From: a virus | Length of the DNA: 54,067 nucleotides | Strand: one strand, 5' to 3' | Virus record (IMG/VR): IMGVR_UViG_3300033153_006334 | Location: 1 to 54,067 of that record | Shown here: piece after piece, positions 34,784 through 42,382 of the stretch | How positions within the stretch are numbered: position 1 is the first letter of the stretch | Layout of the letters: each line of letters starts with the position of its first letter | Notes under the pieces: model-generated | Told to the model about the DNA's origin: nothing | Databases searched by the model: none | The model's input: the letters and a program-made list of their open reading frames with translations, nothing else | Program-made: the position numbers and the translations under genes

Positions 34784-36771
34784 TGGCAGTTACAGTATCA
34801 GCAAAAAATTATACTCTTGTTAATGACTGTGAGGACGAAGGTTTATTTGTTGGTCTTACAGGGGGTGATGTAAGCGATTTTTTTAAATATGGTACTCAGT
34901 GTTGTGGGTATGAACTTTGGGGTGCTGGCTTAAATACCCTAACAGTAACGAGTAACGAAGATTTTAGCGGAGTTTGTCATGTTCGATGGTGGATGATGAC
35001 TACCGTTCTCAATGAACTCGATACTGATGCTAATGGTGGAGTACAATTCTGGTGTTCCGATGGGGGCAATACGGGGTATTGGAATGTTACAGGGAGTACA
35101 ACTTATCCTGGTGGATGGTATAATCCAGTAATTGATTTATCAAGAAGCGTTGATGCTGGTACAAAACCTGCTGCTATGGGGTCAATAACAACCTGGGGTT
35201 TTAGGTTTAACCTCACAGATGGTGCAAAGAAAACCCAGTCCCTTTGGATAGATCATGTTTCAACGTGTGATGGGCTTGTAATAAGTGGAGATGATGGTGG
35301 AGGCTATTTCAATCACGATGCTATAGTTTTAGCCGACCTTGCAACCACCCTTGCAACAGGCTGTATTAGAGAAATTGGTGGGGTTATTTATCTTACGGGG
35401 TTAATTGAGTGCGGTTTAGCTGCATCTGCCACAAAGTTTCAGGCCAAATCGCAAACAATAATATTTGAAAACAGGCCGGTAAATGCTGACCTATACTCTT
35501 ATGATATTGTGGACGATGGAATTAATACGACTGAGTTTATTCTTGGAAATAAGGTTGGAACTGCTGGTGTTCAGGGGTGTCTTATTAGGGTTGAATCAAT
35601 ATCCCAGACAGCTAAGTTTGATATTGATGGTTCAACGGATACAGATGTTGACAATTTTAAATTATATGGAACCACATTTTTTGGCGGAGATAGCATTGAT
35701 TTTGCTGGGGCAGCAGCAGCGGTTGAGATATTAGGATGTAGTTTTGAGGCTTGTGGTCAGATTGACCCAGATGATGCGAGTGTTTTGGGTTGTTTTTTTA
35801 TTGATACATCTGATGGGGATGCTGCTTTATTATGGAATGAAAGTATTGATATAAGCAGTTGTAGTTTTATTGGCAACACAACGGGTGCGGCAATTGAAAT
35901 GCCATCGGCTGTTGGAACTCCATACGATTATGATGCGTTATCGTTTTCGGGAAATACTAATGATGTTCTTAATTCGTCTGGTTCTGCTATCAGCATTTCC
36001 AAAAGCAACGGTTCAAACCCAACTACGTCAGAGGGCTCAACTGTTAATTTTCTGTCAGCGGCGGTTACAGTTCAGGCAACAATAACTGATTCGGCTGGAG
36101 AAGAAATTGAAAACGCTCTTGTTTATCTTCAAGCAGATGCAAAATCAAGTGGTACGGCAACAACTGATACAACCGACAAGCTGGTTGATACTAATGCCAC
36201 TTTTGAAACTAATGGTGTGGCGATTGGAGATACTGCCTTTAATCAAACAGACGGTACTTCCACATTAGTAACAGCGGTTGATTCAGAAACATCATTATCA
36301 CTTGCTTCAGATGCCTTTCCTGATGGTAACGAAGACTATCGGGTGGGGGGTCCCTTGCCAGACAAAGACGTTGTTACTATTGTCAATTCTGGGACTACCG
36401 CAACAGTAACACATGTCGCACATAATATGGTTAATAACGACCACGCCTATATTGAGGGTGGGTCGCTTATAGCAAATGAGGGTGTTTTTCAGATAACATA
36501 TATCAGTGTTGACAGTTATTCTTATACGATGGGAAGCACCCCCGGTAGCAGTCCGACTGGTACGATTCTGTCAACTTTTGTGGGTCTTTTTGGGCTTACA
36601 AATGCAAGTGGGGTAAAAAACACAAGCCGTGTATACGGCAACAACCAACTACTTGTGGGATGGGGGCGGAAAGCGACCTCAAGTCCATATTACGAAGAAG
36701 CACCAATAAGGGGGACGGTTGATTCTGCAAGTGGATTGTTTGCAACAGGAGTTTTGGTGCTTGATGAATAG
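34783..36771 (+). CDS. large beta-rich fibre protein
   Basis: A 662-residue protein with long stretches of short beta strands. The middle (about residues 160-400) has repeats with DIDGSTDTDVDN- and GCSFEACGQ-like words that could form a beta helix, as in tail spikes. At about residues 425-445 there is an Ig-like start (TVQATITDSAGEEIENALVY), followed by further beta domains. No catalytic site is evident. It follows the metal-binding protein by a TAATG overlap and is probably part of the same appendage set. Confidence 0.65.
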   Translation: MAVTVSAKNYTLVNDCEDEGLFVGLTGGDVSDFFKYGTQCCGYELWGAGLNTLTVTSNEDFSGVCHVRWWMMTTVLNELDTDANGGVQFWCSDGGNTGYWNVTGSTTYPGGWYNPVIDLSRSVDAGTKPAAMGSITTWGFRFNLTDGAKKTQSLWIDHVSTCDGLVISGDDGGGYFNHDAIVLADLATTLATGCIREIGGVIYLTGLIECGLAASATKFQAKSQTIIFENRPVNADLYSYDIVDDGINTTEFILGNKVGTAGVQGCLIRVESISQTAKFDIDGSTDTDVDNFKLYGTTFFGGDSIDFAGAAAAVEILGCSFEACGQIDPDDASVLGCFFIDTSDGDAALLWNESIDISSCSFIGNTTGAAIEMPSAVGTPYDYDALSFSGNTNDVLNSSGSAISISKSNGSNPTTSEGSTVNFLSAAVTVQATITDSAGEEIENALVYLQADAKSSGTATTDTTDKLVDTNATFETNGVAIGDTAFNQTDGTSTLVTAVDSETSLSLASDAFPDGNEDYRVGGPLPDKDVVTIVNSGTTATVTHVAHNMVNNDHAYIEGGSLIANEGVFQITYISVDSYSYTMGSTPGSSPTGTILSTFVGLFGLTNASGVKNTSRVYGNNQLLVGWGRKATSSPYYEEAPIRGTVDSASGLFATGVLVLDE

Positions 36772-36780
36772 GAGGCAATC

Positions 36781-37050
36781 ATGGTGAACAACGATGAAAG
36801 AAGGATTAAGGCTGGCGAAAGAGAAGTAGTTAGAGCTTCAGAAGAAGTTAATAGACGCAATGCGGAATCGGCAATACAGTTTGCTAATGGTACCAGAAAG
36901 ATGGTGTTAGAAATGCGGGCTCTGTTTGACACTCTGCAAAATCATGTTATAAATCAGCTTGCACAGATAAATGAATTGCGGGAGCAACTGTCTAAACTTC
37001 AACAGGAAATTTATGCAAGGGGAACAGTGAGGAATAGCGATGGCGATTAG
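36781..37050 (+). CDS. coiled-coil protein
   Basis: An 89-residue protein that is helical along its length, with alternating basic and acidic residues (KAGEREVVRASEEVNRRN) and a heptad-like C-terminal part (QINELREQLSKLQQEIY). It starts nine bases after the fibre stop with AGGAGG before ATG and overlaps the next gene by 11 bases. It may form a trimer or dimer stalk next to a fibre protein, or act as an assembly factor. No named family is recognised. Confidence 0.65.
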   Translation: MVNNDERRIKAGEREVVRASEEVNRRNAESAIQFANGTRKMVLEMRALFDTLQNHVINQLAQINELREQLSKLQQEIYARGTVRNSDGD

Positions 37051-37837
37051 CGTAAATCCAATGACCAAAGAAGTTATCATTCCACAAGTTGATCTGTCCT
37101 TGGTTACAGGTACCCTATATGAGTTGGACGTAAACGATCTTAGATTGTGGTGTAAGGATTGGGAAGACAATTCAGACGGCGGGATAACTCACGAAAGGAC
37201 TAATGACCATTTTACGGAATATACGGTTGCTGGTGTTACATATGCAAGAGCTATTATTTTTCTGCCACCATACAATTTTACTTTTGAGGATGGTCAATAT
37301 TCTGTGCGCCTTACAGGAGCCAATACGAATTTGTTTGATGTGGAAAATAGAATTTTAAATCAAAATCAAGTACAGCTTATCCCGAGCAACTCAGCCGGAT
37401 TGATTGTTGTAACACAGGGGTCAGGAGTTACAGAGCAAGACAAAATAGACATCATAGAAGGTGCGGCTGCTGCTGTCTTTGAAGAACAGACGGCAGACCA
37501 CAAAGAGGATGGCTCATATGGTGCAGAATTGGCAACCAAAGACGATATTGCTGCAAGTTCTTCTGATATTTCTAATGCTGTTTGGGAACATGAAAATGCT
37601 ATTTTTATAAAAGACATAGAAGGTGGAAGATGGAAGCGTGATGGCACCCAGATGATTTTTTATAAAGCTGATAATGTAACAGAGGTAGCACGTTTTGATT
37701 TAAAGAAATTTGACGGAACTCCCGCAACTGAAAGTGATGACGAAGTGGCAGAAAGAGTTCGGGTAACAACAACCAGTACAACACATTCAACAACCAGTAC
37801 AACACATTCAACAACCACTACATCAACAACGGCATAA
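37040..37837 (+). CDS. fibre-like protein with Thr/Ser/His C-terminal tail
   Basis: A 265-residue protein. The first 115 residues form a beta-rich domain with YARAIIFLPPYNFTFEDGQY and an LTGANTNLFDVENR segment, a pattern common in phage fibre base domains. A helical linker follows, with an Ala-rich EGAAAAVFEEQ and a DISNAVWE helix. A further strand set ends near residue 242. The last 25 residues are a Thr/Ser tract with two His, ending in Ala. This tail has two perfect copies of a 21-base unit. It belongs with the Thr-tailed proteins of the tail tube and tip. Confidence 0.7.
   Translation: MAISVNPMTKEVIIPQVDLSLVTGTLYELDVNDLRLWCKDWEDNSDGGITHERTNDHFTEYTVAGVTYARAIIFLPPYNFTFEDGQYSVRLTGANTNLFDVENRILNQNQVQLIPSNSAGLIVVTQGSGVTEQDKIDIIEGAAAAVFEEQTADHKEDGSYGAELATKDDIAASSSDISNAVWEHENAIFIKDIEGGRWKRDGTQMIFYKADNVTEVARFDLKKFDGTPATESDDEVAERVRVTTTSTTHSTTSTTHSTTTTSTTA
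37769..37810 (+). repeat. two tandem 21-bp units coding TTSTTHS
   Basis: The 21-base unit at 37769-37789 is repeated without change at 37790-37810. Each unit codes TTSTTHS in frame. Perfect identity suggests recent duplication, unlike the degenerate repeats in 29090-30380. It shows that Thr/Ser tails can grow by unit duplication. Confidence 0.85.
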
Positions 37838-37840
37838 GAT

Positions 37841-38107
37841 ATGAGTATAATCACCAAGGGATATGGAGTAGCAAGTAGGATTATCACTAAAGGATATGGT
37901 GTGGTAACTACTGCACCTTCTGTTTTACTCGCTGTTGCTCGAAAGTTCTTTAAAACGGAGCGAGAAGTCTATTTTAGAAGAGATTCTATCGACTCCTATG
38001 CTCGTAGAATAGTGGTAGATTCCTATTGCTATGCGGAAGCTCAAGTATTTGAACGAAGAGAAGCTATGGACACATACGTTCATGCCAGAAAACAGGACGA
38101 AAGGTAA
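37841..38107 (+). CDS. small hypothetical protein with doubled ITKGYG motif
   Basis: An 88-residue protein. It begins with IITKGYG, and the same seven residues return about ten residues later after a short spacer (GVASR). The remaining part is basic with Arg, Tyr and Ser in RRDSIDSYARR and a final helix. Small phage proteins with repeated KGYG or RGFG motifs near fibre genes are known to me, but their role is not clear. It begins three bases after the Thr-tailed fibre stop and ends two bases before the next gene. Confidence 0.6.
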   Translation: MSIITKGYGVASRIITKGYGVVTTAPSVLLAVARKFFKTEREVYFRRDSIDSYARRIVVDSYCYAEAQVFERREAMDTYVHARKQDER

Positions 38108-38109
38108 CA

Positions 38110-38439
38110 ATGAAAAAATTTAAGAAACAGATATCTGAAGAGTTCTTTGCACATGGCAGTATATTGAATGTACAAGAAGATGACGAAACAATAGTTCTTG
38201 GTACAAGTTCTATCACTGCTGTTGATAATGTGGCAACTGATGCTACCACAGATGTATTGGAAGGCGGAACAGAAGAATTAAGGGACGACCCAGATGGCAG
38301 TTTTACAAACAATGTTCTTGCTATGCGAGTAAAAGCGGGAACTGAAGCTCTTTCTCCATACAAAATAACATTCAAGATAGTAACGAGTAAGGGCAATAAA
38401 TATGAAATAGATATACAAATGACAATCAAAGAACTTTGA
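38110..38439 (+). CDS. small beta-rich fibre-associated protein (paralogue of 30472-30810)
   Basis: A 109-residue acidic protein. Its end (SPYKITFKIVTSKGNKYEI, closing with MTIKEL) matches residues 77-112 of the protein at 30472-30810, and the middle (EELRDDPDGSFTNNVLAMRV) matches as well. The two copies lie in the fibre region about 7.6 kb apart, so a local duplication is likely. It has a plain ribosome site (AAAGG before the ATG) and no signal peptide. The role is unknown but probably linked to fibre assembly or display. Confidence 0.65.
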   Translation: MKKFKKQISEEFFAHGSILNVQEDDETIVLGTSSITAVDNVATDATTDVLEGGTEELRDDPDGSFTNNVLAMRVKAGTEALSPYKITFKIVTSKGNKYEIDIQMTIKEL

Positions 38440-38451
38440 AGGAGGTAGGTT

Positions 38452-39378
38452 GTGAAGACTTTAATATACGTTTTTTTGGGTTTACTTATTGCTTCGATTT
38501 GTTCGGCATCTGTAACACTTCGATGGGATGCCAATACAGAAACAGATTTAGCAGGTTATAAATTATATTATAAGATAGACACACCAGGGTCCCCTTATAA
38601 TGGAACTGGTGCAACTGAGGGCAATTCACCAATAGACATTCCTTTAACAACAGTGGGTTTCGACCAGGTCAATCCTGAGTTTACGGTAAATGAATTAAGT
38701 GTTGGGAGTATCTATTTCTTAGTCCTTACTGCATATGACACAGCAAATAATGAGAGTGGCTACTCAAACGAAGTATTGACTTTTTATATGTCTGCACCAG
38801 TAAATGGGTTTGTGATTAATTCAAGTAATTATACTGCCTTTAATGTAAGTGGTAGAGCAGCAGCTTTCATTGATGTAAATATCTACTCTAACAATGTATT
38901 AATTGGAACAGTGGCACCCGATGCAGATGGAGTATGGTCAGCAGATATTAATTTTACTGGTGAAGTTGAGGGACCAATTAATATAGAAGCTAAAACAAAT
39001 ACACCTACAACTCTGTTGACATCTGATAGTGCGGCTGGCACGTTAAACTATTCAGCCCCTGACCCACCAATAATAACTCAATCATTAGTAGTTACTTCTG
39101 TTACTGCTACGTCAGTGGGTCTTGAATGGGAGGATATTCCTCAGGCAACTGGATATGTTGTGTATAGAGATGGTACAGAAAGAGACCGGACAGCAGACAA
39201 CCAGTATACAGATGTGGGATTGACACCAGATACAACCTATGAGTATGAAGTATCAACAGTAGATAATGTCAATATTAAATCAAATTCAGAAAGTGTTACA
39301 ACATCAGAAGAAAGCACAACTACACCACCACCCAAAAAGAAAGATAGTGGTTGTTTTATTAACTCAATCAAACAGTGA
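38452..39378 (+). CDS. exported fibronectin-III protein with C-terminal CFI motif
   Basis: GTG 38452 follows AAGGAGG. A signal peptide (MKT, hydrophobic core, CSA|SV) is followed by a fibronectin-III domain at about residues 20-112 (VTLRWDANTETDLAGYKLYY), an Ig-like domain at about 118-200 and a second FnIII at about 207-288. The C-terminus is ESTTTPPPKKKDSGCFINSI, where GCFI recalls the CFIATAAYG ending of some exported proteins of Gram-negative bacteria, here cut short. Fn3 domains mediate surface binding in phage and bacterial proteins. Confidence 0.75.
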   Translation: MKTLIYVFLGLLIASICSASVTLRWDANTETDLAGYKLYYKIDTPGSPYNGTGATEGNSPIDIPLTTVGFDQVNPEFTVNELSVGSIYFLVLTAYDTANNESGYSNEVLTFYMSAPVNGFVINSSNYTAFNVSGRAAAFIDVNIYSNNVLIGTVAPDADGVWSADINFTGEVEGPINIEAKTNTPTTLLTSDSAAGTLNYSAPDPPIITQSLVVTSVTATSVGLEWEDIPQATGYVVYRDGTERDRTADNQYTDVGLTPDTTYEYEVSTVDNVNIKSNSESVTTSEESTTTPPPKKKDSGCFINSIKQ

Positions 39379-39390
39379 AGGAGGTAAATT

Positions 39391-39945
39391 ATGGATTGGA
39401 CAAAAGTAGTTGATTTGGTTAAAACATCAGCGCCAATACTTGGAACTGTTATTGGTGGTCCCGCAGGAGGTGCGATTGGTGGCTTAGCAAGTGGTGCAAT
39501 TTCGTTAGTAGCTTCAGCTTTTGGGGTAGAGGATGTAGAAAATCCAGAAGTTATTTACAATGCCATTAAGGCTGACCCAGATGCCATAGTCAAATTAAAA
39601 CAAATTGAATTAGAAAATAAGGTAGAACTGGCAAAATTGGCATTGCAGAGCAACCAATCTTATATTTTAGATACCCAAAATGCAAGAGGCAGGGAAGTAG
39701 AACTTACAAAAGCAACAGGTAAGAAAGAAATCAATTTATATGTTTTAGCATGGTTGGTTGTTAGTGGATTTTTTCTATTGACAACTGCATTGGTATTTAT
39801 AACTCTTCCAAAAGATTCAAGTGGAGTTGTTTTTATGTTGTTTGGTGGTCTCGTTGCTGGGTTTACTCAAGTGATGAATTATTTCTTTGGGACAAGTAAA
39901 TCATCTGGTGATAAAACGAACTTGTTGGCACTTAAAAAGGACTAA
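39391..39945 (+). CDS. holin, 3TM type
   Basis: A 184-residue protein after AAGGAGG. An N-terminal Gly/Ala-rich hydrophobic segment (VIGGPAGGAIGGLASGAISLV) is followed by a charged helix of about 70 residues. The end has two hydrophobic segments, LAWLVVSGFFLLTTALVFI and VFMLFGGLVAGFTQVMNYFF, then a short SKSSGDKT tail. The ending MNYFFGTSKSSGDK is the mark of the 3TM holin family, which forms pores for release of the lytic enzyme. It lies at the end of the late block, as usual for holins. Confidence 0.8.
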   Translation: MDWTKVVDLVKTSAPILGTVIGGPAGGAIGGLASGAISLVASAFGVEDVENPEVIYNAIKADPDAIVKLKQIELENKVELAKLALQSNQSYILDTQNARGREVELTKATGKKEINLYVLAWLVVSGFFLLTTALVFITLPKDSSGVVFMLFGGLVAGFTQVMNYFFGTSKSSGDKTNLLALKKD

Positions 39946-39978
39946 TGGCAGTTAACTTTTAACAGGAGGTAAGTAAGC

Positions 39979-40149
39979 ATGGATATTTTTATTGGCATTG
40001 TAGTCGGAGTTGTGGTTGGTGGGGTTATTATGTTTCTTGTGGCTCGAAACAACCAGAAGAAATTTAATGAAGCATTGAACATTGACCCTAAAGCGAAAGC
40101 TAAAGAGGCTCTTGCTGAGTTAAAGCGGAAAATTGGAAGTAAGATATAA
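39979..40149 (+). CDS. small single-pass membrane protein
   Basis: A 56-residue protein with AGGAGG at 39964-39969 before ATG 39979. It has one transmembrane segment (about residues 4-22, IFIGIVVGVVVGGVIMFLVA) and a basic, Ala/Lys-rich cytoplasmic or periplasmic tail (KAKAKEALAELKRK). It follows the holin by 33 bases and ends just before the convergent terminator. The place suggests a lysis helper such as a spanin or antiholin, but no lipobox or Cys supports a specific class. Confidence 0.6.
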   Translation: MDIFIGIVVGVVVGGVIMFLVARNNQKKFNEALNIDPKAKAKEALAELKRKIGSKI

Positions 40150-40156
40150 TTGATCT

Positions 40157-40185
40157 AACTCCCCTCTATTCTTTAGGGGGGAGTT
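40157..40185 (+). terminator. possible hairpin at convergent gene junction
   Basis: AACTCCCC at 40157-40164 and GGGGAGTT at 40178-40185 form a perfect 8-bp stem with a 13-base loop. It lies between the last rightward gene (stop 40149) and overlaps the C-terminal codons of the leftward gene at 40166-40405. No clear U run follows on either strand, so factor-independent ending is uncertain. It may separate the two converging transcription blocks. Confidence 0.4.
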
Positions 40186-40405
40186 CAAACAACCTGTCCC
40201 ACTCATTATATAATTCCCTCAATGCATTCTTTTTTGAGTCTCTAATAGTTTCTAAGTATTTAATAGACCGTTTGATTTTTAGATAACTGAGCTTTTGGGC
40301 AATTGCGGCTTCTGACTTGTTCACATGATTTGCAATTTGTAAGTTGGTTTTGCAATCATAGTTAGCAAGCAGATAATCCATTTGCCACTCTAACCATTCA
40401 GCCAT
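40166..40405 (-). CDS. small helix-turn-helix (Myb/SANT-like) protein
   Basis: A 79-residue protein. The first half has the pattern WLEWQMDYLLANYDCKTN and IANHVNKSEAAIAQKLSYLK, in which a Trp-led helix is followed by a turn and a recognition helix, as in small Myb/SANT or gp-type HTH proteins of phages. The second half is basic and helical. It overlaps the Rad50 C-terminal gene by one base and is the last gene of the leftward block. It may bind DNA or regulate transcription. The target is not known. Confidence 0.65.
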   Translation of the reverse strand: MAEWLEWQMDYLLANYDCKTNLQIANHVNKSEAAIAQKLSYLKIKRSIKYLETIRDSKKNALRELYNEWDRLFELPPKE

Positions 40406-41022
40406 TACTTTTCCTTTACAGTACTTATTTTTCCCTTTTTAGATACATAGAAAGTTTTGTCCGCCGATATATTTATTTCATCTTGATGGGACACCATTAT
40501 TATTTGAAGTCCGAGACTCGTAGATATCATTTTAAGCATGTCGGATACTTTGTGTTGCAAGTCTGGGCTAACATTCCTAAACGGTTCATCCAGTCCCATA
40601 GTAGCACGATTCTTTTTTAAAGACCAAAAGGATATCCTCAAAGCAAAGGATGCTATGTCAACGGCTCCGAATCCAGACCCTTCCAATGGATGATATTCAT
40701 TCCCATGCTCTTTAAATAACAAGTCACATTCTGTCTTATTTCTTCTTGTTACAAATCTGACTACAAACTCGATGTCTTCATCAAACACCGAGCGTATAGC
40801 AGTCGTGACAAGCTTGGAAATGTGATATTCTAGATTGCTCTGCGTTATCCTTGCCACTTCTTGGAAGATTAAACGTGACTTCTCCGCATGTGTAGCTCTA
40901 TCTTTATGAAAGGTATAGCTCTCTTCTAGACTACCAATTTGTTCTTCCAGTAATGCCTTTCTTGTTTTGGCATCCCGAAAGTGTTCTTTTATGCCTTCAA
41001 ATTCTTCTAAGTTCATTACCAT
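40405..41022 (-). CDS. Rad50/SbcC C-terminal ATPase half (split)
   Basis: A 205-residue protein with the C-terminal half of a Rad50-type ATPase. A coiled-coil start is followed by the signature-like segment EGSGFGAVDIASFALRI at about residues 114-130, Walker B MGLDEPF with Asp145 and Glu146, and the H-loop MVSHQDE with His179. There is no Walker A. That motif lies in the gene at 42383-43465, so the two proteins together would form one ATPase. Such enzymes hold DNA ends for the Mre11-type nuclease at 41248-42174. It overlaps the small coiled-coil gene. Confidence 0.8.
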   Translation of the reverse strand: MVMNLEEFEGIKEHFRDAKTRKALLEEQIGSLEESYTFHKDRATHAEKSRLIFQEVARITQSNLEYHISKLVTTAIRSVFDEDIEFVVRFVTRRNKTECDLLFKEHGNEYHPLEGSGFGAVDIASFALRISFWSLKKNRATMGLDEPFRNVSPDLQHKVSDMLKMISTSLGLQIIMVSHQDEINISADKTFYVSKKGKISTVKEK

Positions 41023-41255
41023 TCATATCCTTCCCTTAACACATTGTATTTTTTATCCAGTTCCTTCTGGCTTTTTTCCATCTTCTTTTTGATGTCCTTT
41101 AAGAGTTTAACAGCTTCTTCAACAGTGGCAACACCAAATCTTTCTTCCATCTGTTTGAGCAAAGTTTCGAGCATTCCCCCTAACTTGCTTTGTTCTTCCT
41201 TTGCTTCACCTATTGCCTCTTCCAATTCGTCCAGTTTCTTTTCAATTTCATCCAT
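41016..41255 (-). CDS. small coiled-coil protein
   Basis: A 79-residue, highly charged helical protein (DEIEKKLDELEEAIGEAKEE at the start, then KKKMEKSQKELDKKYNV) with heptad-like spacing. It lies between the Mre11-like gene, which it overlaps by eight bases, and the Rad50 C-terminal gene, which it overlaps by seven. It may supply part of the returning coiled coil of the split Rad50 complex. I do not see a family motif. Confidence 0.65.
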   Translation of the reverse strand: MDEIEKKLDELEEAIGEAKEEQSKLGGMLETLLKQMEERFGVATVEEAVKLLKDIKKKMEKSQKELDKKYNVLREGYEW

Positions 41256-42174
41256 TCATTACCTCCTCTATTATGTCTAAAGTTCCTTGTTCGATTGAGT
41301 CTTCATTCTCTTTTATATATTGTTGTAGGTTTAATGCATAGTCAAGACCTTCAATCTTAACATTATCTTTTAATCGAGCAACAAATGCCTCAAGCTCTTT
41401 GTTTTCCTTCTTTTCCTTTTCGATTACAGACAAGTCAAATACTTTCTCAGCAGGCTCTATTGGTATGTAATGCTTTTCGATTGTCCTGTCTTTAGTATCA
41501 TAGATATAAACACATGGCTTATGGTCAAGCTGTGCTGTTGTCATTCGCATTAAAGACCCACAATTGATAAGATGTTTTTTATTATTTTTGCCCATTGAAA
41601 TAGAAAAAGAATTGTGGTTATCCCCAGCCACCACAAGGTCAAACTTATGACTGCGTAGAAAAATAGCCCCTTTAGTTGCATCTTCCTGTCCCTCCCATAG
41701 TTTTTTGTTTTTAATTACCATCTTGTGCATGACTAAGATGTGTATGTCTTTCTTTGGTGAGTCCTGATGTAATACTTTTGGAATGTCTTCAAACCATGAA
41801 GCTCCATATAGATGTATGTTTGCAAAGGAGTGTTCATAATTGATAATATCTAAAACTCTTGCAGCCTCTAATACCCTAAGAGGAGTGTTCTTTGTATCAG
41901 AACTATGGTATCTCAAATCGTGCTGCCCAAATATTGTTTTAATAGGACAATCATATGTTTGTAAAAGAATCTTTATTATTTCCCCTTTGAGAAGGTCATT
42001 TGCTTTATGACTGTCAAAGAAATCCCCAGGCTGTAATATCAATGAACAATTCTTTTCTCTTACAAGATTGAGAATGTAATTCAGTTTTTTCCACTGTGCT
42101 TTAAAATAATTGTCGATTCTTTTTTTAGGTTGACTTGTTGTTATATGCCAATCACCTGTTAGTAATATTTTCAT
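41248..42174 (-). CDS. Mre11/SbcD-like nuclease
   Basis: ATG 42174 overlaps the stop of the preceding gene, giving 308 residues. Longer readings start inside that gene. The metallophosphoesterase motifs appear in order: GDWHI at 7-11, PGDFFDS at about 47-53, GQHDLRY (usually GNHD) at about 79-85, MHKM, then VAGDNHNSF and NCGS near residues 187-210. These enzymes cut DNA as nuclease or palindrome endonuclease together with a Rad50 ATPase. Both Rad50 halves flank it. The Gln in place of Asn in motif III is a small deviation. Confidence 0.85.
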   Translation of the reverse strand: MKILLTGDWHITTSQPKKRIDNYFKAQWKKLNYILNLVREKNCSLILQPGDFFDSHKANDLLKGEIIKILLQTYDCPIKTIFGQHDLRYHSSDTKNTPLRVLEAARVLDIINYEHSFANIHLYGASWFEDIPKVLHQDSPKKDIHILVMHKMVIKNKKLWEGQEDATKGAIFLRSHKFDLVVAGDNHNSFSISMGKNNKKHLINCGSLMRMTTAQLDHKPCVYIYDTKDRTIEKHYIPIEPAEKVFDLSVIEKEKKENKELEAFVARLKDNVKIEGLDYALNLQQYIKENEDSIEQGTLDIIEEVMNG

Positions 42175-42380
42175 TTTTGAAATCCTATTTTTAATTTTTC
42201 TGCTTCCTTTTTGTGTACTTCTATGTCTTCTAACCATTTAGAATGTCTAGTTCCTGTCTCCCACCACACACATTCATAAGAAACATTTAGGGTTTTGCCT
42301 CTAATACACACAGCTAAAATTATACCATTTCTATTAGGTTGCTTTATTTTTACTTTGCTGCCAATAGCCAAAACTTCCAT
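42171..42380 (-). CDS. small SH3-like beta-barrel protein
   Basis: ATG 42380 follows GGAGAAAA and gives 69 residues. The sequence begins VLAIGSKVKIKQ, with alternating strands after it, and ends in a charged helix. The pattern is that of a small SH3- or KOW-like barrel, which often binds nucleic acid. It lies between the two Rad50/Mre11 genes, overlapping the nuclease gene by four bases. I do not recognise a named family. Confidence 0.6.
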   Translation of the reverse strand: MEVLAIGSKVKIKQPNRNGIILAVCIRGKTLNVSYECVWWETGTRHSKWLEDIEVHKKEAEKLKIGFQK

Positions 42381-42382
42381 TT

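Noticed and set aside
9618-37837. Diversity-generating retroelement acting on the fibres or tail tip
   Set aside because: No reverse transcriptase gene or template repeat was seen, and the tracts are repeats and not adenine-mutated variable regions.
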